Source of the DNA: Enterobacter asburiae
GTDB lineage: Bacteria > Pseudomonadota > Gammaproteobacteria > Enterobacterales > Enterobacteriaceae
Assembly: GCF_024599655.1 (NCBI RefSeq)
Contig: NZ_CP102247.1
Span: 4,712,001-4,776,000 of the forward strand
DNA length: 64,000 nt
Reading direction: 5' to 3'
A model generated the notes under the pieces. The model was not told where the DNA came from, made no database searches, and saw nothing but the letters and a program-made list of their open reading frames with translations. The position numbers were made by a program, and so were the translations under genes. Shown in pieces: positions 1-7,032 of the stretch. Numbering within the stretch: position 1 is the stretch's first letter; every line of letters starts with the position of its first letter.

Positions 1-30
1 GGGAGAGGGAATTGCACTGTGCGGTCTTTC

Positions 31-67
31 CCCCTCGCCCCTTTGGGGAGAGGGCCGGGGTGAGGGG
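31..67. repeat. CCCTC/GAGGG palindromic intergenic repeat
   Basis: A GC-rich palindrome with arms of the CCCCTCGCCCC / GGGGAGAGGG type, followed by the tail CCGGGGTGAGGGG. The same core returns near 6898, 19689, 24661, 26916 and 26971. The first ten bases of the window look like the end of another copy. It lies upstream of avtA. No function is assigned. Confidence 0.75.
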
Positions 68-207
68 CGCTCACCAGAACTATTCACTACCCAAATCAAA
101 CTCTGCCATACAAAACAACAAATCCGACCACATCACCCGATTTGCACCAGCACGGTGCTAGCGTTATGGTTACCCACTTTCAAAATAAGCTCGACAGATC
201 ACCTGCT

Positions 208-1461
208 ATGACGTTTTCACTTTTCGGCGACAAATTTACCCGCCATTCAGGCATTACTCGCCTGATGGAGGACCTCAACGACGGGCTGCGCACACCGGGC
301 GCAATCATGCTCGGCGGCGGAAACCCGGCTCAAATCCCGGAGATGACGACCTATTTCCAGACGCTGCTCGCTCAGATGCTGGAAAGCGGCAAAGCAACCG
401 ATGCGCTTTGCAATTACGACGGCCCGCAGGGTAAAACCGAGCTGCTGGCACTCCTCGCCGAAATGCTGCGTGACGAGCTGGGTTGGGATATCGAACCACA
501 GAATATTGCACTAACAAACGGCAGCCAGAGCGCGTTTTTCTACTTGTTTAACCTGTTCGCAGGGCGTCGCGCCGACGGCACCACCAAAAAAGTGCTGTTC
601 CCGCTGGCACCGGAGTATATCGGCTACGCTGATTCCGGCCTGGAAGAGGATCTGTTCGTCTCCGCGCGCCCGAATATTGAGCTGCTGCCGGAAGGCCAGT
701 TCAAATATCACGTCGATTTTGAACACCTGCATATTGGTGAAGAGACGGGCATGATCTGCGTATCGCGTCCGACTAACCCAACGGGCAACGTGATCACCGA
801 CGACGAACTGATGAAGCTGGATGCGCTCGCAAATCAGCACGGCATTCCGCTGGTGATCGATAACGCCTACGGCGTGCCGTTCCCGGGCATTATCTTCAGC
901 GAAGCACGTCCGCTGTGGAACCCGAACATTGTCCTGTGCATGAGCCTCTCTAAGCTGGGTCTGCCGGGCAGCCGCTGCGGCATCATCATCGCTAACGAGA
1001 AAATCATCACCGCCATTACCAATATGAACGGCATTATCAGCCTTTCACCGGGCGGCATTGGCCCGGCGATGATGTGCGAAATGATTAAGCGCAACGACCT
1101 GCTGCGTCTGTCCAATGACGTGATCAAACCGTTCTACTACCAGCGCGTTCAGGAGACAATTGCGACAATTCGCCGCTATTTGCCGGAAGAACGCTGCCTG
1201 ATCCACAAGCCTGAAGGGGCGATTTTCCTGTGGCTGTGGTTTAAGGATTTGCCGATCACCACCGAGCTGCTTTACCAGCGCCTGAAAAAGCGCGGCGTGC
1301 TGATGGTACCAGGCGATTATTTCTTCCCGGGGCTCGATAAGCCGTGGCCGCATACTCACCAGTGCATGCGCATGAACTATGTGCCCGACCCGGAAAAAAT
1401 CGAAGCGGGGGTTAAGATCCTCGCCGAAGAAATCGAAAAAGCCTGGCGCGAAGACGGTTAG
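208..1461 (+). CDS. avtA: valine--pyruvate aminotransferase
   Basis: Pyridoxal-phosphate aminotransferase (fold type I, class I/II) that moves the amino group between L-valine or L-alanine and pyruvate or 2-ketoisovalerate, a side route of alanine and valine synthesis in the cytosol. The 417-residue product matches the usual AvtA length and is almost colinear with the E. coli protein. The PLP lysine is K249 in SLSKLGLPGSR, and the cofactor/substrate segment SRPTNPTGN precedes it. An in-frame ATG at 142 would add 22 residues unlike the family, so the ATG at 208 (MTFSLFGDKF) is chosen. As in E. coli, ysaA follows on the opposite strand. Confidence 0.96.
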   Translation: MTFSLFGDKFTRHSGITRLMEDLNDGLRTPGAIMLGGGNPAQIPEMTTYFQTLLAQMLESGKATDALCNYDGPQGKTELLALLAEMLRDELGWDIEPQNIALTNGSQSAFFYLFNLFAGRRADGTTKKVLFPLAPEYIGYADSGLEEDLFVSARPNIELLPEGQFKYHVDFEHLHIGEETGMICVSRPTNPTGNVITDDELMKLDALANQHGIPLVIDNAYGVPFPGIIFSEARPLWNPNIVLCMSLSKLGLPGSRCGIIIANEKIITAITNMNGIISLSPGGIGPAMMCEMIKRNDLLRLSNDVIKPFYYQRVQETIATIRRYLPEERCLIHKPEGAIFLWLWFKDLPITTELLYQRLKKRGVLMVPGDYFFPGLDKPWPHTHQCMRMNYVPDPEKIEAGVKILAEEIEKAWREDG

Positions 1462-1468
1462 TAAAACC

Positions 1469-1924
1469 CTACGCCAGATAACGTTGCCGCTCGGCGCGTA
1501 ATCTGGCGGGATCGACACAGCTTAACGCGTGGGTTGGACAGGCCTCCACGCAGGCCGGTCCGCCTTCGCGATGCACACATAAATCGCATTTCAGCGCCTG
1601 CGCCCTATTTCCCTCCTGACGAACCTGCATCGCCCCAAACGGACACGCCACCACACAGCTTTTGCACCCAATGCAGCGCGTCTGTTCAACAAGCCAGGCT
1701 CCCGTCGTGCGGCTGATGGCATGGGTTGGACAGACGTTAGCACAGGGCGCGTCCTCGCACTGATGGCAACCCACGGCCGTAGTGTAGGCGCTCCCCTTAA
1801 CCACCCGAAGGCGGGGGGTAAAGGCATGAGCGGAGACAGTGCTCTGATGCGACACCGCGCAGGCCACTTCGCAGGTGCGACACCCAATGCATTTTTCCGC
1901 ATCCGCCATGATAAATCGGTTCAT
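1469..1924 (-). CDS. ysaA: polyferredoxin-type 4Fe-4S electron transfer protein YsaA
   Basis: Small cytosolic iron-sulfur protein of the DmsB/HycB ferredoxin class, presumably an electron-transfer subunit; its partner is unknown. Four complete cysteine motifs are visible in order: CIGCRTCEVAC, CHQCEDAPCANVC, CIGCKSCVVAC and C-x2-C-x8-C-x3-C, giving 16 ligands for four [4Fe-4S] clusters in 151 residues. No membrane segment or signal peptide is seen. It is convergent with avtA and lies 3 bases after the stop of yiaJ on the same strand, so it is probably cotranscribed with that regulator. The E. coli neighbours are the same. The family is clear, the physiological role is not. Confidence 0.9.
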   Translation of the reverse strand: MNRFIMADAEKCIGCRTCEVACAVSHQSTVSAHAFTPRLRVVKGSAYTTAVGCHQCEDAPCANVCPTHAISRTTGAWLVEQTRCIGCKSCVVACPFGAMQVRQEGNRAQALKCDLCVHREGGPACVEACPTHALSCVDPARLRAERQRYLA

Positions 1925-1927
1925 CTG

Positions 1928-2746
1928 TTACGCCTCGCGCACGTTAAAACCCAGCTCTTTTGAAATAGCCTCTGCCGTTTCGCGCAGCGGCTTGAGCAGG
2001 TTCTTCTCACCCACCTGCTTCATGCGCGACGTTGATAGCGAAATGGAGATCGCATACGGGACGCGGCCGTGGATATCAAATACCGGCACGGCAATGCAGG
2101 AAACGCCCAGCTCGTTCTCTTCTTTGTCCATCGCCATGCTGCGATCGCGAATTTCCGCCAGCTCATCATACATCGCACTCAGCTCAGTGATGGTGTTGCG
2201 CGTCAAAGGTTGGATCTGTTCCTGATGGCTTTCCCAGTAGCTCGCCACGTAATCCTGATGACCAAACGCCATGTAGATCTTGCCCATTGCGGAGCAGTAG
2301 AGCGGCATATGCTGACCGATATAGGCGCGCGTGCGCAGCATACCGGTTGTCGGTTCGAGCTTGTAAATCAGGATCGCGTGGTCATCTTCCCGGCTGGAGA
2401 AGTTCACCGTCTCGCCGGTCGCAATGTTCAGCGCTTCGAGGTGCGGAGCGGCCACGTGGATGATATTCAGCGACGACAGCGCCTTTTGCCCGACGGCGAT
2501 AAATTTGGTGGTCAGGCGATAGCTGCCCGCCGCGGGTGCCGGGGTCACGTACCCGCACGACTGTAGTCCCTGCAGCAAGCGGTGCACGGTGCTCTTATTC
2601 AGCCCCGCCAGTTCCGATAAATGCGCAAGCGGACATCCGTTCGGATAGTTGCTGAGGATCTCAATCAGCATCAGGCCGCGAAACAAGCTCTGGCTGCCTG
2701 CTGGCCTCTCTTTTTCTTGCGTCATTTCGCTCTCTTTCATGCTCAT
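1928..2746 (-). CDS. yiaJ: IclR-family repressor of the yia operon, YiaJ
   Basis: Transcriptional repressor of the divergent yiaK operon; for the Klebsiella homologue L-ascorbate 6-phosphate is reported as the inducer. An N-terminal winged helix (LAHLSELAGLNKSTVHRLL, about residues 37-55) is followed by the IclR effector domain, with SSREDDHAILIYKLE and ELGVSCIAVPVFD. The start is the ATG at 2746 because AAGGAG lies seven bases upstream; an in-frame TTG at 2785 would add 13 residues without such a site. The 272-residue product is close to the 282 residues of the E. coli protein. A candidate operator is at 2894-2906. Confidence 0.94.
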   Translation of the reverse strand: MSMKESEMTQEKERPAGSQSLFRGLMLIEILSNYPNGCPLAHLSELAGLNKSTVHRLLQGLQSCGYVTPAPAAGSYRLTTKFIAVGQKALSSLNIIHVAAPHLEALNIATGETVNFSSREDDHAILIYKLEPTTGMLRTRAYIGQHMPLYCSAMGKIYMAFGHQDYVASYWESHQEQIQPLTRNTITELSAMYDELAEIRDRSMAMDKEENELGVSCIAVPVFDIHGRVPYAISISLSTSRMKQVGEKNLLKPLRETAEAISKELGFNVREA

Positions 2747-2863
2747 TAAATGGCTCCTTTTTGTCGCGCCCTGATGGTAGCGCAAAGTGTGGCTCAGTTC
2801 ACGATCTCAACAGAAAAAACACAACCTTTTGATTTTAATCGATTTTGAAAAACATGAATGTCG

Positions 2864-2892
2864 TTGATCTGACAAAATTTGATCGCTATATT
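2864..2892 (+). promoter_or_regulatory. candidate sigma-70 promoter of the yiaK operon
   Basis: TTGATC at 2864-2869 and TATATT at 2887-2892 are separated by 17 bases, which fits a sigma-70 promoter about 80 bases before the yiaK ATG. The region is AT-rich, unlike the coding DNA on either side. This is a pattern match only. Confidence 0.55.
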
Positions 2893-2893
2893 T

Positions 2894-2906
2894 GAAATCA
2901 GATTTC
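2894..2906. promoter_or_regulatory. candidate YiaJ operator
   Basis: GAAATCAGATTTC is a perfect 13-base palindrome of the GAAAT-N3-ATTTC type used by several IclR-family regulators. It begins two bases after the candidate -10 box and so would cover the start of transcription, a good place for repression by the divergently encoded YiaJ. Confidence 0.5.
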
Positions 2907-2971
2907 GCATAGTGAAATTTAGCGATAAAAAAGCACTCGCACTTGCCCCTTAAAAGAACAGGAGAACAGGG

Positions 2972-3970
2972 ATGAAAGTGACCTTTGAAGAGTTGAAAGC
3001 GGCGTTCAATCGGGTCCTGCTCGATCGCGGCGTGAAAGCGGAAACCGCAGACGCCTGCGCCGAGATGTTCGCCCGCACCACGGAGTCCGGCGTCTATTCA
3101 CACGGCGTTAACCGCTTCCCGCGCTTTATTCAGCAGCTTGATGCAGGCGATATCATTCCCGACGCACAGCCAAAACGGGTGATGACATTAGGGGCTATCG
3201 AACAGTGGGACGCCCAGCGCGCCATCGGCAACCTGACGGCGAAAAAGATGATGGATCGCGCCACCGAGTTGGCGTCCGACCACGGCATCGGTCTGGTGGC
3301 ACTGCGCAACGCGAACCACTGGATGCGCGGCGGCAGCTATGGCTGGCAGGCGGCGGAGAAAGGCTATATCGGCATTTGCTGGACCAACTCTATCGCCGTG
3401 ATGCCCGCATGGGGATCAAAAGAATGCTGCATCGGCACCAACCCGCTGATCGTGGCTATTCCTTCTAACCCGATCACCATGGTCGATATGTCGATGTCGA
3501 TGTTCTCCTACGGCATGCTGGAAGTGAATCGCCTGGCCGGGCGCGAGCTGCCGGTCGATGGCGGCTTCGACGACGAGGGCAATCTCACCCGAGAGCCGGG
3601 CGTGATTGAGAAAAACCGCCGTATTCTGCCGATGGGCTACTGGAAAGGGTCCGGCTTATCCATCGTGCTCGATATGATCGCCACCCTGCTCTCCAACGGA
3701 TCCTCCGTCGCGGAAGTGACCCAGGACAACAGCGACGAGTATGGCGTGTCGCAGATCTTTATCGCCATCGAGGTTGATCGCCTGGTCGACGGCCCAACCC
3801 GCGATGCCAAACTGCAGCGCATCATGGACTTCGTCACCACCGCAGAACGCGCTGATGAAAACGTCGCCGTCCGTCTCCCGGGGCATGAGTTTACGCGCCT
3901 GCTGGAAGAGAACCGCCGCGACGGCATCACCATCGACGACAGCGTGTGGGCGAAAATCCAGTCTCTGTAA
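2972..3970 (+). CDS. yiaK: 2,3-diketo-L-gulonate reductase
   Basis: NADH-dependent cytosolic enzyme of the Ldh_2 (malate/L-lactate/ureidoglycolate dehydrogenase) family, also called DlgD. It reduces 2,3-diketo-L-gulonate, an oxidation product of ascorbate, to 3-keto-L-gulonate. The 332-residue length is exactly that of E. coli YiaK. The catalytic histidine is H44 in VYSHGVNRFP, and the family segments RNANHWMRGG and MGYWKGSGLS are intact. The ATG at 2972 follows AGGAG (bases 2960-2964). It is the first gene of an operon that runs to sgbE at 10746, and yiaL begins 10 bases after its stop. Confidence 0.96.
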   Translation: MKVTFEELKAAFNRVLLDRGVKAETADACAEMFARTTESGVYSHGVNRFPRFIQQLDAGDIIPDAQPKRVMTLGAIEQWDAQRAIGNLTAKKMMDRATELASDHGIGLVALRNANHWMRGGSYGWQAAEKGYIGICWTNSIAVMPAWGSKECCIGTNPLIVAIPSNPITMVDMSMSMFSYGMLEVNRLAGRELPVDGGFDDEGNLTREPGVIEKNRRILPMGYWKGSGLSIVLDMIATLLSNGSSVAEVTQDNSDEYGVSQIFIAIEVDRLVDGPTRDAKLQRIMDFVTTAERADENVAVRLPGHEFTRLLEENRRDGITIDDSVWAKIQSL

Positions 3971-3980
3971 GGAGTGGACC

Positions 3981-4448
3981 ATGATATTCGGACATATTTC
4001 CCAGCCAAATCCGTGTCGCCTGCCGCGGGCGATTGAAAAAGCACTTAATTTTCTGCGCACTACGGATTTCACCACCCTGGCGCCAGGCGTGGTGGAAATT
4101 GAAGGCCGCACTATTTTTGCCCAGGTTCTCGACCTGACGACAAAGGAACCGCACGAGAACCGTCCTGAAGTGCACCGCCGCTATCTGGATATTCAGTTTT
4201 TGGCATGGGGTGAAGAGAAAATCGGTATCGCTATTGATACCGGCAATAACGAAATAAGCGAATCATTACTGGAACAGCGGGATATTATTTTTTATCACGA
4301 CAGCGAAAATGAATCCTTTATCGAAATGACACCTGGCAGCTATGCCCTATTTTTCCCGCAGGATGTGCATCGTCCTGCCTGTATTAAAAACAAGGGATCC
4401 GCAATTCGTAAAATTGTGGTGAAAGTGGCAATCAGCGAATTAGATTAA
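3981..4448 (+). CDS. yiaL: YhcH/YjgK/YiaL family protein
   Basis: Cupin-like (DUF386) protein of 155 residues. Members of this family act as sugar anomerases or isomerase-like helpers in sialic acid and ascorbate loci; the exact reaction of YiaL is unsettled. The conserved histidine and acidic metal-site segments are present: PEVHRRYLDIQF near residues 63-74 and FFPQDVHRPAC near 124-134. GGAG precedes the ATG at 3981 by six bases. Reading could extend upstream into yiaK but the conserved protein begins here (MIFGHISQPN). It is followed by an ERIC element at 4457-4583 before the next operon gene. Confidence 0.92.
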   Translation: MIFGHISQPNPCRLPRAIEKALNFLRTTDFTTLAPGVVEIEGRTIFAQVLDLTTKEPHENRPEVHRRYLDIQFLAWGEEKIGIAIDTGNNEISESLLEQRDIIFYHDSENESFIEMTPGSYALFFPQDVHRPACIKNKGSAIRKIVVKVAISELD

Positions 4449-4456
4449 TTTTCTGA

Positions 4457-4583
4457 TATACCCTAAATAATTCGAGTTGCAGGAAGGCGGCAAGAGAGTG
4501 AATCACCAGGAGCTTACATAAGTAAGTGACTGGGGTGAACGAGCGCAGCCAACGCACATGCAACTTGAAGTATGACGGGTATA
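4457..4583. repeat. ERIC element (127 bp), copy 1
   Basis: Full-length enterobacterial repetitive intergenic consensus element, 127 bases, with the diagnostic CCAGGAGCTTACATAAGTAA and GTGACTGGGGTGAACGAG segments and inverted ends TATACCC / GGGTATA. It sits between yiaL and yiaX1, inside the presumed operon, so it would be transcribed and could fold into a long hairpin that affects message stability. A second copy is at 19757-19883. Confidence 0.93.
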
Positions 4584-4599
4584 AATACAGGAACGCGAA

Positions 4600-5529
4600 A
4601 TGACCAATACCGGTTTTATTATTGGTGCGTACCCCTGCGCACCCTCGTTTCACCAGAAAGGGGAACAAGAAGAACAAACTTTCTGGCGGGAACTTTCCGA
4701 CACGCCGAATATCCGCGGGCTGGAACAGCCGTGCCTTGAACATCTCCATCCGTTTGGGGATGAATGGCTGTTCCGCCATACGCCGGGTGACTGGCAAATC
4801 GTCGTTACAGCAGTGATGGAAACCATGCGCCGCCGCGGCAGCAGCAACGGCGCGTTTGGCCTGGCCTCAGCCGACGAAGCGCAGCGTAAAGCTTGCGTCG
4901 AGTTCTACCGCCACCTGCACCAGAAAGTTAACGCCGTGAACGCCCGTTTTCCTGGCAAAGTGATTGCCATGGAAATGCAGGCAGCCCCGCAGGCGGGCAA
5001 TGCTTCCGTCGAACAGGCCACCGAGGCGTTTTCCCGCTCGATTCGGGAAATCGCGGGCTGGGACTGGGACTGCGATCTGGTGCTGGAACACTGCGATGCC
5101 ATGAACGGTCCTGTACCGCGCAAGGGCTTCCTGCCCTTAGAGCAGGTGCTGGAGGTGGTGAAAGAGACGGATATCAGCGTCTGCATCAACTGGGCGCGGT
5201 CGGCCATCGAAGGTCGTAATACGACGCTCCCGCTGGAACATGTTCAGGCCGCGCTCAAAGCCGGAAAGCTGGGGGCACTGATGTTTTCGGGCACGACTAC
5301 CAGCGGTGAATATGGTGAATGGCAGGATCTGCACGCGCCGTTTTCTTCATTCTGCGCCGACAGTTTGATGTCAACTGAACACGCAAAATCACTCTTTACT
5401 GCGGCGAGCGCCGCAACGTTGAAATTCTCCGGTATTAAATTACTGGAAATAAATGCTAATGCTGACGTCAGCCATCGCATCGCTATTTTGCGTGACGGTA
5501 TTAGCGAAATGAATAAAGCAACGCAATAA
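4600..5529 (+). CDS. yiaX1: DUF4862 family protein, YiaX1-type
   Basis: A 309-residue protein of unknown function placed exactly where the yiaX1 gene lies in the Klebsiella yiaKLX1X2PQRS operon. No signal peptide or membrane segment is visible, so it should be cytosolic. The alternating hydrophobic strands and conserved polar ends (VIAMEMQAAPQ, DLVLEHCDAM, DISVCINWARSA, IKLLEINANAD) look like a TIM barrel, possibly of the xylose-isomerase-like type, but this is a reading by eye. E, H and D residues in EHCDAM could form a metal site. It would most likely act on an ascorbate-derived sugar acid, since every neighbour does. E. coli K-12 carries the TRAP genes yiaMNO in this place. Confidence 0.82.
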   Translation: MTNTGFIIGAYPCAPSFHQKGEQEEQTFWRELSDTPNIRGLEQPCLEHLHPFGDEWLFRHTPGDWQIVVTAVMETMRRRGSSNGAFGLASADEAQRKACVEFYRHLHQKVNAVNARFPGKVIAMEMQAAPQAGNASVEQATEAFSRSIREIAGWDWDCDLVLEHCDAMNGPVPRKGFLPLEQVLEVVKETDISVCINWARSAIEGRNTTLPLEHVQAALKAGKLGALMFSGTTTSGEYGEWQDLHAPFSSFCADSLMSTEHAKSLFTAASAATLKFSGIKLLEINANADVSHRIAILRDGISEMNKATQ

Positions 5530-5575
5530 CAATAAAAATATCCCTATTCCGGTTACATTGACTGAGACAGTAAAT

Positions 5576-6895
5576 ATGAACACTTACTCGAATACTCTAC
5601 AAGCGGACATTCCGCGCCAGCGCTGGCTAAGAATCATTCCTCCCATTCTTATCGCCTGCATTATTTCATATATGGACCGCGTGAATATCGCGTTTGCGAT
5701 GCCGGGTGGTATGGATGAAGAATTAGGTATTACCGCAACGATGGCAGGCCTGGCGGGCGGGATCTTCTTTATCGGCTATCTGTTCCTGCAGGTTCCCGGC
5801 GGCAAGATTGCCGTGCACGGCAGCGGCAAGAAGTTTATCGGCTGGTCGCTGGTTGCCTGGGCGGTGATCTCGGTGCTCACGGGCCTCGTGACGAATCAGT
5901 ATCAGCTTCTGGTGCTGCGCTTCTTACTCGGCGTGGCGGAAGGCGGGATGCTGCCCGTTGTGCTCACCATGATCAGCAACTGGTTCCCGGACGCCGAGCG
6001 CGGTCGCGCCAACGCCATTGTGATCATGTTCGTGCCCATCGCCGGGATTATCACCGCCCCGCTGTCGGGCTGGATTATTACCGCACTCGACTGGCGCTGG
6101 CTGTTCATCATTGAAGGTCTGATGTCCGTCGTTGTGCTGGTGCTGTGGGCGTTCACCGTGTACGACCGACCGCAGGAAGCCCGCTGGATTTCAGAGGCGG
6201 AGAAAAACTATCTGGTGCAAACGCTGGCGGCGGAGCAGCAGGCCATCGCCGGAAAAGAGGTAAAAAACGCCTCGCTCAGCGCCGTACTGTCCGACAAAAC
6301 CATGTGGCAACTGATCGCCCTGAACTTCTTCTACCAGACTGGGATTTACGGCTACACCCTCTGGCTGCCGACCATTCTAAAAGAGCTGACGCACACCAGC
6401 ATTGGTCAGGTGGGCATGCTCGCCATCCTGCCTTACATCGGGGCCATTGCGGGCATGTTCCTGTTCTCTACGCTCTCTGACCGCACCGGCAAGCGCAAGC
6501 TGTTTGTCTCCCTGCCGTTGATTGGCTTCGCGCTCTGCATGTTCCTCTCCGTGGCGCTGAAAGAGAGTACCTGGCTGGCGTATTCCGCGCTGGTGGGCTG
6601 CGGGTTCTTCCTGCAATCCGCCGCAGGCGTGTTCTGGACCATTCCGGCGCGACTGTTCAGCGCAGAGATGGCGGGCGGCGCGCGCGGCGTGATCAACGCC
6701 CTGGGCAACCTTGGCGGGTTCTGCGGCCCGTATGCGGTTGGCGTGCTGATCACCCTCTATAGCAAAGATGCGGGCGTTTACTGCCTGGCGGTGTCGCTGG
6801 CGCTGGCGTCACTGCTGGCCCTGCTGTTACCGGCGAAATGCGATGCCGGCGCAGAGCCTAATCCCACGGTGACTCCGCATAAGCGTGCGGCCTGA
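5576..6895 (+). CDS. yiaX2: MFS transporter of the anion:cation symporter family, YiaX2-type
   Basis: Inner-membrane permease of 439 residues with the 12-helix major facilitator pattern. ACS-family marks are visible: YMDRVNIAFAMP in helix 1, GYLFLQVPGG in helix 2 and LLGVAEGGMLPVVLTMISNW in helix 4. Position and family fit YiaX2 of the Klebsiella operon, thought to import ascorbate-derived substrates; it replaces the E. coli YiaMNO TRAP system. The ATG at 5576 (MNTYSN) is preferred to a TTG at 5558. The C-terminal tail is polar. It is followed by palindromic repeats before lyxK. Confidence 0.88.
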   Translation: MNTYSNTLQADIPRQRWLRIIPPILIACIISYMDRVNIAFAMPGGMDEELGITATMAGLAGGIFFIGYLFLQVPGGKIAVHGSGKKFIGWSLVAWAVISVLTGLVTNQYQLLVLRFLLGVAEGGMLPVVLTMISNWFPDAERGRANAIVIMFVPIAGIITAPLSGWIITALDWRWLFIIEGLMSVVVLVLWAFTVYDRPQEARWISEAEKNYLVQTLAAEQQAIAGKEVKNASLSAVLSDKTMWQLIALNFFYQTGIYGYTLWLPTILKELTHTSIGQVGMLAILPYIGAIAGMFLFSTLSDRTGKRKLFVSLPLIGFALCMFLSVALKESTWLAYSALVGCGFFLQSAAGVFWTIPARLFSAEMAGGARGVINALGNLGGFCGPYAVGVLITLYSKDAGVYCLAVSLALASLLALLLPAKCDAGAEPNPTVTPHKRAA

Positions 6896-6897
6896 TG

Positions 6898-6930
6898 CCC
6901 TCACCCCAGCCCTCTCCCACGGGGAGAGGG
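6898..6930. repeat. CCCTC/GAGGG palindromic intergenic repeat
   Basis: CCCTCACCCCAGCCCTCTCC with the facing arm GGGGAGAGGG, immediately after the yiaX2 stop codon. It is the same repeat family as at 31-67 and 26916-27004, and could form a stable hairpin in the operon message. Confidence 0.75.
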
Positions 6931-6947
6931 AGAAAACCGAACCGTAG

Positions 6948-7021
6948 GCCGGGTAAGCAACGCGCCACCCGGCAAGTAAGCGCACCGAACCGTAGGCCGG
7001 GTAAGCGAAGCGCCACCCGGC
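6948..7021. repeat. tandem REP pair between yiaX2 and lyxK
   Basis: Two REP units, 6948-6973 and 6996-7021, each of the form GCCGGGTAAGC...GCCACCCGGC, stand in the same orientation with a 48-base period; the flank ACCGTAG is also duplicated. They lie inside the operon between yiaX2 and lyxK and may act as a message-stability or processing element. Confidence 0.85.
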
Positions 7022-7032
7022 GAATAAGTGAG

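Noticed and set aside
6948..7021. Direct repeats resembling the start of a CRISPR array
   Set aside because: Only two units, each an internally palindromic REP sequence; no further repeats, spacers or cas genes.
6895..7032. N-terminal extension of lyxK
   Set aside because: The open frame crosses a CCCTC palindrome and two REP units; the FGGY kinase begins after them.
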